The position numbers and the translations under genes were made by a program. Below, one piece after another: positions 9,141-18,892 of a DNA stretch of 64,000 nt. Numbering within the stretch: the first letter of the stretch is position 1; the number at the start of each line of letters is the position of its first letter. The DNA lies in assembly GCF_021172065.1 (NCBI RefSeq), contig NZ_CP087880.1, forward strand, positions 2,642,583 to 2,706,582, given 5' to 3'. Source of the stretch: Pseudocitrobacter corydidari. Lineage in GTDB: Bacteria; Pseudomonadota; Gammaproteobacteria; Enterobacterales; Enterobacteriaceae. The notes beneath the pieces are model-generated. The model saw nothing but the letters and a program-made list of their open reading frames with translations. It was not told where the DNA came from and searched no databases.

Positions 9141-9414
9141 AAAAACACCTTCTTAAGCAATGAGTTAAGTGGAAATTTTAGGACTAAATGACAGGTGGAT
9201 ACTGAATGAGAACGCAGGATGAGTATAGCGGGAAATTTTTAACGAGTTATTAAAGAAAATTTACGATACGATGATGATAAATATTATGTTATGAAATGAA
9301 AGAGTTACCTTTGTTTTTCATTTAACCTATTGATTATCGAAAATTAATCAGTGGCATTACTTAGGATAACTTTGTTACAACTATTAAGATTTTTCTCCGG
9401 GTATCTTTAACGTT

Positions 9415-10317
9415 ATGCGAATAAATCTGGACGTTTTACTTATTCTTGACGCGATTGACCGACACGGTAGTTTTGCCGCCGCCGCAGATTCGCTTTACAA
9501 AACGCCCGCCGCGCTCAGTTATATGGTGCAAAAGCTGGAGAGTGATTTAAATATCACGCTTCTGGATCGTTCAGGACATCGGGCCAAATTTACCGACACC
9601 GGCAGAATGATGCTTGAAAAAGGGCGGATGTTGCTCAGCGCCGCAAAAGACCTTGAAAAGCAAGCAATACAGGTCAATTCAGGCTGGGAAAAGGAGCTTT
9701 CCATCGCGCTGGATGACTCTTTCCCGTTCGCCGCACTGTTACCGCTCATCGAAGACTTTTACGCGCAAAATAAGCAAACTCGGCTGAATTTCAGTCATCA
9801 TACGCTGGCGGGTTCCTGGGAAGAATTAACGCATAACGGCGCGGATATTATTCTGGGCGCAATTAACGATCCTCCCACCTCTGCCGCCTGGTCGTGGCAG
9901 ATGCTCGGTATGCTGGATAACGCCTTTGTCATTGCACCGTCACATCCACTTGCGGAAGAAGTGGAGCCTATCAGTGCGGAAAGAATGGTTCAGTTCCGTG
10001 CGGTGGTGATTAGCGACAGCGCCCGTCAGTGCCGCCCCATCAGTTCCAATCTGATCGATGAGCAGGCACAAATTCGCGTCGATGATTTTCACTCAAAAGT
10101 CACGCTGCTGCGCGCCGGGTTAGGCTGCGGATTCCTGCCGCGGCATATTGCTCATCCCTGGATAGCATCCGGCGACCTGGTGGAAAAATCGGTCGTATCA
10201 TGTCGGCAAAAAGATGTGGCCTATATCGCCTGGCGCAACGGCCATGATGGGCTGGCACAGCAGTGGTGGCGCGAGGCGGTAATTAACCATAATCTGACCG
10301 CCCCGCTTTACCCCTGA
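9415..10317 (+). CDS. LysR-family transcriptional regulator
   Basis: The 300-residue protein starts with a LysR winged helix-turn-helix (residues about 3-60: LLILDAIDRHGSFAAAADSL, then TPAALSYMVQKLE). An effector-binding domain follows from about residue 90. It is transcribed away from the hydrolase operon across a 274-bp AT-rich gap (9141-9414), the classic layout for a LysR regulator acting on its neighbour. It probably controls the three-gene cluster in response to a substrate or product. No T-N11-A site could be singled out with confidence. Its stop at 10317 abuts the malZ stop, so the two genes are convergent. Confidence 0.85.
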   Translation: MRINLDVLLILDAIDRHGSFAAAADSLYKTPAALSYMVQKLESDLNITLLDRSGHRAKFTDTGRMMLEKGRMLLSAAKDLEKQAIQVNSGWEKELSIALDDSFPFAALLPLIEDFYAQNKQTRLNFSHHTLAGSWEELTHNGADIILGAINDPPTSAAWSWQMLGMLDNAFVIAPSHPLAEEVEPISAERMVQFRAVVISDSARQCRPISSNLIDEQAQIRVDDFHSKVTLLRAGLGCGFLPRHIAHPWIASGDLVEKSVVSCRQKDVAYIAWRNGHDGLAQQWWREAVINHNLTAPLYP

Positions 10318-10318
10318 C

Positions 10319-12136
10319 CTATTCGCCAGACCAGACCGTTGCCGACAGCGCAGGAAGCGTCAGTACGCCATCCTGATTTTCGCCGCTGCCTTCCCGCTGC
10401 ATGAGCGAGTCAAAGCTCAGCAGCGGCGTATCTTCCAGCACCACTTCGCACGCCTCGCCGCGGTTAATGGCGATCAGCACCCGCTCCCTCTTCAGAACAC
10501 GCACAAACACCACCACGTTATCTTCAGCGTACAGCACCTGGCAGCCGCCGCGTCGCAACGCTTCGCTCTTTTTACGCAGCTTCGCCATCCGCTGATAAAG
10601 CGCGAGCAGCTCGCCGTCCTGCTGGCTTTTATCCCACGGGAACGGTTTACGACACATCGGGTCGTTCGCGCCGTCCACGCCGACTTCATCGCCATAATAG
10701 ATGCACGGCACGCCCGGCCAACTGAACAACCACACCACGCCCAGTCCTAATCGGGCGACATCTTTGCCCAACAGCGTTTTGAAGCGTGCGGTATCGTGGC
10801 TATCAAGCTGATTAAACATCCGCAACTGCTGCTGATGCGACAGCCCCGCGCGATAATCTTCCATCCACGCCATGCAGGTTTGCGCATCGATTTTTTGCGG
10901 ATCGTAAGAGAGATCGGTATTGGCCAGAAATGCCCACACCGGCAGCGTAAAGCCGCGATAGTTCATCGCCGCGTCTTCCGTATCGGCCTGCAACCACTGA
11001 CGTGCATCGCCAAAATGCTCGCCAAATACGTAAGAGTCCGGGCGCGTCTCTTTCGCCGCCTGGGTTATTCCGGCGACGTGCTTCAGGTTATTGCGCGCAC
11101 CGCCGCCCTCACCGAGCATGTGCACCACATCCAGCCGCCAGCCGTCCATGTTCCACGGCGCTTTCAGCCAGTGGCGTACGATACTCTCTTCGCCGCGATA
11201 GATTTCGTTGACCAGCGATTCGGACTGATAATCAAGCTTCGGCAGACTTGGGTAGCCCAGCCAGTCCAGCGCGCGGCCTTCCGGTGAGAAGCTGTACCAG
11301 TCGCGCCACGGCGACGATGCGTTATGGCACGCCCCGCTGCTTGCGGTATTCTGCCGGTCAAACCAGGCATGGGTATCGCCGCTGTGGTTAAATACGCCGT
11401 CGAGGATCAGACGCATGCCTTCGCGCTGGGTATTTTCACGCAGGCGCAGCAGGGCCGCGTTGCCGCCAAACTGCGGGTCTACTTCGCGATAATCCTGCGT
11501 GTCATATTTATGCACGCTGGGCGCGGCGAAAACCGGGTTCAGGTACAGCCCGGTCACGCCCAATTTTTTCAGATACGGCAGCTTTTCGCTGATACCGTCC
11601 AGGTCGCCGCAGTAGAACGTCGAACCACCCGCGTCTGCGGTGAGGGGCTCATTCCAGTCGCGCAGGATAATATCGTGCCCGGCGGCGTGGTGGTAATACA
11701 CCTTGTCCTGCTCCGGCGTACGTATTTCGCTACGGGCGAAACGGTCAGGAAAGATTTGATAGAAAATCTGGTCAGCCACCCACTGCGGGCCACTATCAGG
11801 CACATCGACCGCAAACAACTCAAGCTTCGCGGGCGGAATTCGGCTAAACCCCTTAGGCGCAAACCAAAGCTGGCGGTCTGGCCACAAGAGCTTAAAAGCA
11901 TAGCGGCGGCGTGGCTGCCCGCTGTCGAGCGGTATCTCACCGCGCCAGGCGGTTACGCCAGGTACCGGTGATTTGCTCAGGCGTTTCATCGCCATGACGC
12001 ACTCTTCATTGTCGATTTCCGCACGCATCGTAATGCGCTGCGGCAGATCGTTTCCGCGCAACCACAAGGTAATCGACAGGCGATCGTCGTGCGACTTTAT
12101 AAAGGGTGCGACAGGCAGATGCCAGGCGTTCAACAT
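10319..12136 (-). CDS. malZ: MalZ, maltodextrin glucosidase
   Basis: MalZ removes glucose from the reducing end of maltodextrins in the cytoplasm. The 605-residue product has the length of E. coli MalZ and the GH13 catalytic set: Asp336 in [10 protein letters not shown], Glu373 in FGEHFGD and Asp448 in LDSHDTARF. An N-terminal beta domain (about 1-115) precedes the barrel. It is not in an operon; its neighbours are a LysR gene (convergent) and proY (same strand, behind a terminator). In E. coli malZ belongs to the MalT regulon; I did not locate a MalT box here. Confidence 0.95.
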   Translation of the reverse strand: MLNAWHLPVAPFIKSHDDRLSITLWLRGNDLPQRITMRAEIDNEECVMAMKRLSKSPVPGVTAWRGEIPLDSGQPRRRYAFKLLWPDRQLWFAPKGFSRIPPAKLELFAVDVPDSGPQWVADQIFYQIFPDRFARSEIRTPEQDKVYYHHAAGHDIILRDWNEPLTADAGGSTFYCGDLDGISEKLPYLKKLGVTGLYLNPVFAAPSVHKYDTQDYREVDPQFGGNAALLRLRENTQREGMRLILDGVFNHSGDTHAWFDRQNTASSGACHNASSPWRDWYSFSPEGRALDWLGYPSLPKLDYQSESLVNEIYRGEESIVRHWLKAPWNMDGWRLDVVHMLGEGGGARNNLKHVAGITQAAKETRPDSYVFGEHFGDARQWLQADTEDAAMNYRGFTLPVWAFLANTDLSYDPQKIDAQTCMAWMEDYRAGLSHQQQLRMFNQLDSHDTARFKTLLGKDVARLGLGVVWLFSWPGVPCIYYGDEVGVDGANDPMCRKPFPWDKSQQDGELLALYQRMAKLRKKSEALRRGGCQVLYAEDNVVVFVRVLKRERVLIAINRGEACEVVLEDTPLLSFDSLMQREGSGENQDGVLTLPALSATVWSGE

Positions 12137-12236
12137 CGTTTAATTCCCCTCAGTTAACAATGCGCCCACCTTGCCATAACCCTTTTCAGCCCTACTCCTC
12201 TTTTCGTAGTTTTTGAGGGGCGGAGGCTGGGGGCGT

Positions 12237-12268
12237 AAAAAAGCCCGGTAACTGATGTTAACCGGGCT
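12237..12268 (-). terminator. Terminator after proY
   Basis: An AGCCCGGT/ACCGGGCT stem is followed by six T on the minus strand (the AAAAAA at about 12237-12242 on the plus strand). It lies 50 bp beyond the proY stop and so ends that transcript before malZ. A T-rich stretch on the other side could make it act in both directions. Confidence 0.8.
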
Positions 12269-12280
12269 ATCTGTTTTTTA

Positions 12281-12306
12281 TCTGATGGCGCTTCGCTTAT
12301 CAGGCC
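12281..12306. repeat. Single REP element
   Basis: A TCTGATGGCGCTTCG...TTATCAGGCC palindrome sits between the proY stop and its terminator. It is the same REP type as at 1796, 22030 and the 55.3 kb array. Confidence 0.8.
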
Positions 12307-12317
12307 AATTGCGAAGA

Positions 12318-13673
12318 TTAACTGCGGCTACGACGCGATTTAAACACCCAGCCAATCAGCAGCAGCACAATCCACGCGAAACCGACGTACAGAGAAATAC
12401 GCGTATCCGGATGATAGCCGATCAGGCCGATGATAAAGACGAGGAAAATCAGGCCAACAATGGTGGTAGTGACACCGCCAGGCACTTTGAATTTCAGCGC
12501 TTTCACCTCTTCCGGCGACAGGCGACGGCGGAAGGCCACCTGCGAGAGCAGGATCATAATCCACACCCATACGGTGGCGAAAGTCGCCAGCGAGGCAATC
12601 ACCAGGAAGACGTTTTCCGGCATGATGTAGTTCAGATACACCGCAAACAGCAGCGCGATAGTCATCACCATCACGGTGACCCACGGAATACCGCGACGCG
12701 AGGTTTTGGCAAACACTTTCGGCGCGCTGCCCTGCTCGGCCATGCCGTGCAGCATACGACCTACGCCGAACACATCGCTGTTAATCGCTGAAAGCGAGGC
12801 CGTCAGCACCACAAAGTTCAGGATGCTGGCAGCGAACGTGATGCCCATATGCTGGAAAGTCAGCACGAACGGGCTACCATCGGTACCCACCTGGTTCCAC
12901 GGGTAGATGGACATAATCACAAACAGCGTGCCGACATAGAACACCAGAATACGCATCGGTACAGAGTTGATAGCGCGTGGAATGGATTTTTCCGGGTCTT
13001 TCGCTTCCCCGGCAGTAATACCGATAATTTCGATACCGCCGTAGGCGAACATCACCATTTGCAGCGACATCACCATGCCGAGCCAACCGTTACTGAAGAA
13101 ACCGCCGTTGCTCCAGAGGTTATGTATGCCGGTCGGTTGCCCGCCGTTGCCAATCCCCCAGATGATAATGCCGAAACCGGCGGCGATCATGATGATGATG
13201 GTGGCGACTTTGAAGAAGGAGAACCAGAACTCCAGCTCGCCAAACACCTTCACGCTCATCAGGTTGATGGCGCAAATGATCATCACCACGCTCAACACCC
13301 AAATCCAGTGCGGCACATCGGGGAACCAGACGCCCATATAGATGCCAAACGCGGTCACGTCGGCAATCGCGACAATCAGGATTTCAAAGCAGTAGGTCCA
13401 GCCGGTGATGTAACCTGCCAGCGGGCCGAGGTTTTCCTGCGCATAGCGCGAGAAAGAACTGGCTGCCGGGTTGTGCACCGACATTTCGCCCAGCGCACGC
13501 ATGATGATATACGCCGCCACGCCGCCGATAATATAGGCCAGCAGTACGCTCGGCCCGGCCATCTTGATTGCGTCGGCGGAACCATAAAACAGCCCGGTAC
13601 CAATTGCCGACCCTAACGCCATGAAGCGAATGTGTCGGGTACTTAGCCCGCGCTTCAGCTTGTTGTTTTCCAT
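12318..13673 (-). CDS. proY: ProY, proline-type amino acid permease (APC family)
   Basis: ProY is an inner-membrane amino acid/cation symporter of the amino acid-polyamine-organocation family. In Salmonella it is a cryptic proline transporter. The protein has about 12 membrane helices, the conserved [20 protein letters not shown] motif in helix 1 and the [14 protein letters not shown] loop. I take the ATG at 13673 ([14 protein letters not shown], 451 residues) because it aligns with E. coli ProY; an in-frame ATG five codons upstream (13688) is possible. It lies downstream of brnQ on the same strand, with a brnQ terminator between them. Confidence 0.92.
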   Translation of the reverse strand: MENNKLKRGLSTRHIRFMALGSAIGTGLFYGSADAIKMAGPSVLLAYIIGGVAAYIIMRALGEMSVHNPAASSFSRYAQENLGPLAGYITGWTYCFEILIVAIADVTAFGIYMGVWFPDVPHWIWVLSVVMIICAINLMSVKVFGELEFWFSFFKVATIIIMIAAGFGIIIWGIGNGGQPTGIHNLWSNGGFFSNGWLGMVMSLQMVMFAYGGIEIIGITAGEAKDPEKSIPRAINSVPMRILVFYVGTLFVIMSIYPWNQVGTDGSPFVLTFQHMGITFAASILNFVVLTASLSAINSDVFGVGRMLHGMAEQGSAPKVFAKTSRRGIPWVTVMVMTIALLFAVYLNYIMPENVFLVIASLATFATVWVWIMILLSQVAFRRRLSPEEVKALKFKVPGGVTTTIVGLIFLVFIIGLIGYHPDTRISLYVGFAWIVLLLIGWVFKSRRSRS

Positions 13674-13695
13674 TGTATCCAATGCCATTTCTTAC

Positions 13696-13734
13696 CAAAA
13701 AACAAAAAACCACGGGACGCGAAGTCCCGTGGTT
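13696..13734 (-). terminator. Terminator of brnQ
   Basis: An 11-bp perfect stem (AACCACGGGAC paired with GTCCCGTGGTT) is followed by TTTTTTGTTTTTT on the minus strand. It lies between the brnQ stop and the proY start, so proY probably needs its own promoter or readthrough. Confidence 0.9.
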
Positions 13735-13758
13735 GAACATATTGTTATCGCGCGAAAA

Positions 13759-15078
13759 TTAATGCGCGTTAGACGTTACCTGTCGGCCTGCGGCACGGTC
13801 CCAGATAATCGCCAGAACCGCCATTATCACCGTCGGCAGCAGCCAGGCCAGGCCTTGCTCCGCCATCGGCAGACGCGCCGTCCAGCCAGGCAACACATCA
13901 GCGAAGGCCGATGCTTTGATGCCGTCAAGGATACCAAACATCAGGCTAATAAACATCGCTGGTGCAATTACGCGGGTCGAATTATGCCACCAACCGCGGG
14001 TAAAGCTTAATACAACCAGTGCGATACATGGCGGGTAGATCATCGTCAGCACCGGGATGGAGATCTGAATCAGGTGGCTCAGCCCCAGGTTGGAGACCGC
14101 CATCGAGAAGATACCCAGAATAAACACCAGCGTGCGATAAGAGAGCGGCAGATACTGCGCGAAGAACTCCGCACACGCACAGGTCAGGCCAACCGCGGTA
14201 ACCAGACAGGCGATAAAGATAAGCGCCGCCAGCAGGAAGCTACCCGCTCCTCCAAAGGTATGCTGCACATACGCATGAAGAATCGCCGCGCCGTTCGCAC
14301 TTTTATCAACCAGCAGTGCGCTATCGGAGCCCAGACGGAACAGCGCCAGATAAAGCAGCGTCAGGCCAACGCCGGCCATCAGACCCGCCCAGATGGTATA
14401 GCGCGTCAGCAGGCGCGCTTCGGTAACGCCGCGAGAACGCGCCGCGTTAACGATAACGATACCGAACACCATTGCGCCCAGGGTATCCATGGTCAGGTAA
14501 CCATTCACAAACCCATTAGAGAACGGTGCGGTTTTATAAGCGTCGAGCGCTTCGCTGATCGGGCCAGCCGGCCAGATAACCGCAGCAACGGACAGTACCA
14601 GCAGCGCCAGAATTTTCATCGGCGCCAGGAAGTTGCCGACGGTATCCAGCAGTTTACCCGGATAGAGGGAAACCAGAATCACCAGCGCAAAATAGACCAG
14701 GCTGTAGATAAAGAGCGGCATCGCACCATCGCCAGTCAGCGGGGCAATACCGATTTCAAAGGAAACGGTCGCGGTACGCGGCGTCGCAAACAGCGGGCCT
14801 ACGGCCAGATAACAAACTGTCGCCAGCAGGACGCCTGCAACTTTACCAATTGGCGTGCTCAGGCTATCGACGCCACCGCCAACTTTTGCCAGCGCGACAA
14901 CGGTCAACACCGGCAGACCAACTGCGGTAATCAAAAAGCCGAGCGCGGCGATCCAGACGTGCGGACCCGCCTGCAAACCGACCATTGGAGGGAAAATAAT
15001 GTTGCCAGCGCCGACAAACAACGCAAAGGTCATAAAGCCCAGAGCGATGATGTCGCGTGTTTTTAACTGATGGGTCAT
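13759..15078 (-). CDS. brnQ: BrnQ, branched-chain amino acid:cation symporter
   Basis: BrnQ imports leucine, isoleucine and valine through the inner membrane in the LIV-II system. The 439-residue protein has about 12 membrane helices and the family motif [17 protein letters not shown] near the N-terminus. Length and context (phoR - brnQ - proY) match K-12. A 420-bp non-coding gap separates it from the phoR stop and must hold its promoter. No internal damage is seen. Confidence 0.95.
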   Translation of the reverse strand: MTHQLKTRDIIALGFMTFALFVGAGNIIFPPMVGLQAGPHVWIAALGFLITAVGLPVLTVVALAKVGGGVDSLSTPIGKVAGVLLATVCYLAVGPLFATPRTATVSFEIGIAPLTGDGAMPLFIYSLVYFALVILVSLYPGKLLDTVGNFLAPMKILALLVLSVAAVIWPAGPISEALDAYKTAPFSNGFVNGYLTMDTLGAMVFGIVIVNAARSRGVTEARLLTRYTIWAGLMAGVGLTLLYLALFRLGSDSALLVDKSANGAAILHAYVQHTFGGAGSFLLAALIFIACLVTAVGLTCACAEFFAQYLPLSYRTLVFILGIFSMAVSNLGLSHLIQISIPVLTMIYPPCIALVVLSFTRGWWHNSTRVIAPAMFISLMFGILDGIKASAFADVLPGWTARLPMAEQGLAWLLPTVIMAVLAIIWDRAAGRQVTSNAH

Positions 15079-15498
15079 ATGTAACTACTGCCTGTGGATG
15101 TGGTGTTGTACAAATAAAAAACTTTGCGCCCGCTCCAACGGAATCTTTCAGAGGAAACAAGCAACAAACTCAGCGGGATATGCTCCCTTCGTAGCGTGAG
15201 GAAGAATAGTTTTTTGATTTGCTACGTAAAAACAGTCTGATTCCTACTGCATTAGGCGCAATTTAAACGCTTATAACGTTTTAAAGCAATATGGGATCGT
15301 GAAACCAGACGATTATACCAATACTAAATCTAAACCTGGAACGATTGACCAGATATAGGAAAAACACATGGCTGATCGTGCGAACAAAAAAGCGTCAATT
15401 GTTCATTAATTATTCGAGGGCAAATTGACTGCAAAGTAAACAGACCAGCCGAGGCTGGTCTGTGGAAACTCATCGTGACAAGCGCCTGTTCAGACGCT
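15079..15498. other. Non-coding gap between phoR and brnQ
   Basis: About 420 bp without a supportable gene. It must hold the brnQ promoter and leader, and near 15441 the phoR terminator. The part at 15240-15420 is AT-rich. I see no riboswitch or small RNA I can name. Confidence 0.6.
15441..15462 (-). terminator. Terminator of phoBR
   Basis: A perfect 9-bp stem (CAGACCAGC paired with GCTGGTCTG) with a four-base loop is followed by TTTACTTT on the minus strand, 37 bp past the phoR stop. The T-tract is broken, so strength is uncertain. Confidence 0.7.
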
Positions 15499-16785
15499 TT
15501 ATTTGGCAATTAAACGTTCCGGCAGCAGGAAGCTGAAGCATGTTCCCTTTCCTGGCTGGCTTTCAATATCCAGACGGCTATCGTGATGATTCAGCGCATG
15601 TTTCACAATCGCCAGCCCCAATCCGCTGCCGCCGGTCTGGCGGGAACGCGCCTTATCCACCCGATAAAAACGCTCGGTTAAACGCGGAAGATGTTCCGCC
15701 GCGATGCCCGGCCCGTTGTCCTCCACGCTAAACAGCGCGCCGTGTGGCGCATGCTGCCAGCGCACGGTAATTTTCGTGCCCGCAGGCGTATGGTTCACCG
15801 CGTTGTAAACCAGGTTCGACACCGCACTGCGCAATTGCTCTTCATTGCCCAGCGCTTTCAGCGTGTCATCAATATCAAAATGAAGTTCATGCTGACCCTG
15901 ACTGAGGGTCTGCGCTTCCCGCTCGACCACCCGCAGCATCATCGGCACATCCACCTTTTCATTGAGGGCCAGCGTCGGCGCGGCCTCAATTTTGGAGAGC
16001 GTCAGCAGCTGTTTCACCAGCCCTTCCATACGCTGTGTCTGCTCACGCATGGTATGCAGCGCTTTTTCGCGTGTTGCCCCTTCCAGTACCTGCTCCTGAA
16101 GCATCTCCAGATAGCCCTGTAACACCGTCAATGGCGTTCGCAGTTCATGACTGACGTTGGCAAAGAAGTTACGCCGTGCGCCTTCCAGCTGGTGCATCTG
16201 CGTAACATCGCGCGCCACCATCAGCAACTGCCGGTCGGTATAGGGCATGATACGGATTTCCAGATGACGCCCATTATTGAGCACCAGATGCAGCGGTTTA
16301 AGAAACTCGCGTTGCTTAAGATGCTGCGTAAATTCCGGATAACGCAGCAGGTTAAGAATATTTTGCCCGCTGTCGTCCGGCCAGCGCAGGCCAAGAAGCT
16401 GCTGCGCCAGGCCGTTACACCAGAAGATGGCGCCCTCTTCGGTGGTCAACACCACCGCATCGGGCAGCGATTCTGCGCCGCTACGAAAGCGTTTAATCAG
16501 ATTTCCCAGTTCGCGGCGGCGTTTTTTATTACGCAACTGCATCTGGTTCAGACCGTACAGCAGGGGTTCCCAGCTACCGCGCCCCGGCGGCGGCGTCATG
16601 CTGCGATCAACCCATAGCCACCAGGAAAGACGTAAAAGATTCCAGAAATGCCAAATCAACAGCCCGGTCACTGCCGCCAGCAGAAACCAGGGAAGATGGC
16701 CGATAAGCAGCCCTAATATCAGGGCCGGGAGACAACACAAGAAAAGCTCAAAGGCGAGTCTTTTCCATGACAGCCGTTCCAGCAC
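15499..16785 (-). CDS. phoR: PhoR, phosphate-sensing histidine kinase
   Basis: PhoR phosphorylates PhoB when phosphate is scarce and dephosphorylates it when phosphate is plentiful, under control of PstSCAB-PhoU. The 428 residues comprise two N-terminal membrane helices (about 10-55), a PAS domain (about 100-195), the phospho-acceptor His213 in [16 protein letters not shown], and an ATPase domain with the DNGPGI and [11 protein letters not shown] boxes. It lies 21 bp downstream of phoB, so the two form an operon. The C-terminus is three residues shorter than the E. coli protein, with no loss of a motif. Confidence 0.97.
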   Translation of the reverse strand: MLERLSWKRLAFELFLCCLPALILGLLIGHLPWFLLAAVTGLLIWHFWNLLRLSWWLWVDRSMTPPPGRGSWEPLLYGLNQMQLRNKKRRRELGNLIKRFRSGAESLPDAVVLTTEEGAIFWCNGLAQQLLGLRWPDDSGQNILNLLRYPEFTQHLKQREFLKPLHLVLNNGRHLEIRIMPYTDRQLLMVARDVTQMHQLEGARRNFFANVSHELRTPLTVLQGYLEMLQEQVLEGATREKALHTMREQTQRMEGLVKQLLTLSKIEAAPTLALNEKVDVPMMLRVVEREAQTLSQGQHELHFDIDDTLKALGNEEQLRSAVSNLVYNAVNHTPAGTKITVRWQHAPHGALFSVEDNGPGIAAEHLPRLTERFYRVDKARSRQTGGSGLGLAIVKHALNHHDSRLDIESQPGKGTCFSFLLPERLIAK

Positions 16786-16806
16786 GCGTCACACTCCTGT
16801 CAACAT

Positions 16807-17496
16807 TCAGAAACGAGCCGAAAAACGGTAGCCCGTGCCGCGAACGGTTTGCACCATACGATCGTGGCCGCTGTGTTCCAGCGCTTTACGCAGGCGGCGA
16901 ATATGCACATCCACCGTGCGATCTTCCACATAAACGTTAGTGCCCCAGACATGGTTCAACAGTTGCTCACGGCTGTAGACGCGCTCAGGATGCGTCATAA
17001 AGAAGTGCAGCAGCTTAAATTCGGTTGGGCCCATATCGAGCGGGCTTTCCCCGGTCATCACGCGATGCGAGGTAGGATCAAGGCTTAAGCCCTGCATCTC
17101 AATCACCTCTTCCACCGCCATCGGAGAGATACGGCGCATGACCGCTTTGATGCGCGCCACCAGCTCTTTCGGGGAAAACGGTTTGGTAATGTAGTCATCC
17201 GCGCCGGTTTCCAGACCGCGTACGCGATCCTCTTCTTCACCGCGCGCCGTCAGCATCATCACCGGAATATCACGGGTCAGCGCTTCACGCTTGAGATGTT
17301 TAATAAACTGTAGCCCTGAGCCACCCGGTAGCATCCAGTCGAGCAGAATAAGATCGGGCCAGGGTTCATTGAGCTGATTCACCGCACTGTCATAATCTTC
17401 CGCCTCAATCGGCTGGAAACCATTTTGTTCCAGCACGAAACAGACCATTTCGCGGATGGGTGCTTCATCTTCAACGACCAGAATGCGTCTCGCCAT
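16807..17496 (-). CDS. phoB: PhoB, phosphate regulon response regulator
   Basis: PhoB binds Pho boxes and activates phosphate-starvation genes such as phoA, psiF and pstS. The product from the ATG at 17496 is 229 residues, the E. coli length; the upstream extension to 17625 crosses the Pho box and is not coding. The receiver domain (1-120) has acidic Glu9/Asp10, the phosphorylated Asp53 in [10 protein letters not shown] and the switch Thr and Lys in MLTARG and [10 protein letters not shown]. The OmpR-type winged helix follows (about 130-229). It is first in the phoBR operon and preceded by a Pho box, so autoregulation is expected. Confidence 0.97.
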   Translation of the reverse strand: MARRILVVEDEAPIREMVCFVLEQNGFQPIEAEDYDSAVNQLNEPWPDLILLDWMLPGGSGLQFIKHLKREALTRDIPVMMLTARGEEEDRVRGLETGADDYITKPFSPKELVARIKAVMRRISPMAVEEVIEMQGLSLDPTSHRVMTGESPLDMGPTEFKLLHFFMTHPERVYSREQLLNHVWGTNVYVEDRTVDVHIRRLRKALEHSGHDRMVQTVRGTGYRFSARF

Positions 17497-17543
17497 TTTA
17501 TGCCCTGTTTTTTTAGCCATCAGTATACATTCGGCGTCATTAT

Positions 17544-17561
17544 GCGTCAGATTTATGACAG
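17544..17561 (-). promoter_or_regulatory. Pho box upstream of phoB
   Basis: On the minus strand the sequence reads CTGTCATAAATCTGACGC, two PhoB half-sites of the CTGTCAT type 11 bp apart. It is nearly the same as the E. coli phoB Pho box. It lies 48 bp upstream of the phoB ATG, where an autoregulatory promoter is expected. The divergent sbcD gene starts about 130 bp away. Confidence 0.85.
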
Positions 17562-17689
17562 TTTTATGAAAAACATGACCGTAAAATGATGGCGCTTTAC
17601 GAAATATGACACTCGCGGAATACACCCGTCGATCCTGCTGCCGGGGAATGTATAATCCCGGCTAGGCTTTTTTCCCCACAGGGACGACG

Positions 17690-18892
17690 ATGCGAATTCT
17701 TCATACTTCAGACTGGCACTTAGGCCAGAATTTTTACAGTAAAAGCCGTGCCGCAGAACACGATGCATTTCTGAACTGGCTGCTGGAGACCGCGCAACGC
17801 GAACAGATAGACGCCATTATTGTGGCGGGCGATATCTTTGATACCGGCTCGCCCCCAAGCTATGCGCGCGAACTCTACAACCGCTTTGTGGTGAATCTGC
17901 AACAAACCGGCTGCCATCTGGTGGTGCTTGCAGGAAATCATGACTCCGTCGCCACATTGAATGAATCGCGCGATATTTTGTCGTTCCTGAATACCACGGT
18001 GATCGCCAGCGCCGGGCATGAACCTTTTATTCTGAACCGCCGCGACGGCACGCCTGGCGCTGTTTTCTGCCCGGTACCGTTTCTGCGCCCGCGCGATATC
18101 GTCGTCAGCCAGGCCGGGCTGTCCGGTGCGGAAAAACAGCAGCATTTACTGGAAACCATCACTGATTACTATCAGAACCAATACCAGCAGGCTTGTACGC
18201 TGCGCGGCGACCGCCCGCTGCCGGTTATCGCCAGCGGCCACCTGACCACCGTCGGTGCCAGCAAAAGTGATGCCGTGCGTGACATCTATATTGGCACACT
18301 GGATGCCTTTCCGGCGCAAAACTTCCCGCCCGCCGATTATATCGCCCTGGGGCATATTCATCGCGCGCAGAAAATTGGCGGCAGCGAGCATATTCGCTAC
18401 TGCGGCTCGCCTATCCCGCTCAGCTTCGATGAAACGGGGAAAAGTAAGAGCGTTAACCAGGTGACCTTTATCGACGGTAAGCTTCAGGACGTCACGCCAC
18501 TTGATGTCCCGGCCACGCAACCGCTGGCGGTTATTAAGGGCGACTTTGAGAGCATCAGCAGCCAGTTGGCGCAGTATCGCGATGCCCCGTCAGAGCCCCC
18601 GGTCTGGCTGGATATCGAAATCACCAGTGATGAGTATCTGCATGATATTCAGCGTAAAATTCAGGTGATTACCGATGATTTACCCGTTGATGTGTTGCTG
18701 GTCAGACGCAGCCGCGAACAGCGTCAGCGCATTCTGGACAACAGCCTGCGTGAAACCCTGAGCGAGCTGGAAGTTGAAGAGGTTTTCCAGCGTCGTCTGG
18801 CGCTGGAAACAATAGAAGAACCCCAGCAGGCACGCCTGAAGGCGTTGTTTGACCTCACCGTTCACTCGCTTGATGAGGAGCCGCAGCCATGA
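17690..18892 (+). CDS. sbcD: SbcD, nuclease subunit of SbcCD
   Basis: SbcD is the Mre11-like subunit that, with SbcC, cleaves DNA hairpins, palindromes and protein-blocked ends. The 400 residues hold the calcineurin-type phosphodiesterase motifs in order: TSDWHLGQ (residues 7-14), [18 protein letters not shown] and the later SGHLT and LGHIHRA. The start at 17690 follows a purine-rich site (AGGGACGACG). A TATAAT at 17651-17656 is a possible -10 element. The stop overlaps the sbcC start by four bases (ATGA), giving coupled translation. The target is relevant locally because the window contains many hairpin repeats. Confidence 0.97.
   Translation: MRILHTSDWHLGQNFYSKSRAAEHDAFLNWLLETAQREQIDAIIVAGDIFDTGSPPSYARELYNRFVVNLQQTGCHLVVLAGNHDSVATLNESRDILSFLNTTVIASAGHEPFILNRRDGTPGAVFCPVPFLRPRDIVVSQAGLSGAEKQQHLLETITDYYQNQYQQACTLRGDRPLPVIASGHLTTVGASKSDAVRDIYIGTLDAFPAQNFPPADYIALGHIHRAQKIGGSEHIRYCGSPIPLSFDETGKSKSVNQVTFIDGKLQDVTPLDVPATQPLAVIKGDFESISSQLAQYRDAPSEPPVWLDIEITSDEYLHDIQRKIQVITDDLPVDVLLVRRSREQRQRILDNSLRETLSELEVEEVFQRRLALETIEEPQQARLKALFDLTVHSLDEEPQP

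Noticed and set aside
12849..13616. 255-codon plus-strand ORF opposite proY
   Set aside because: His/Asp-rich antisense shadow of a conserved permease gene.
14074..15066. 330-codon plus-strand ORF opposite brnQ
   Set aside because: Arg/Gln-rich antisense reading of a conserved membrane protein; no start signal or homology is evident.
15300..15440. Possible small RNA or attenuator between phoR and brnQ
   Set aside because: AT-rich, but no hairpin with T-tract and no leader peptide with leucine, valine or isoleucine codons that I could support.
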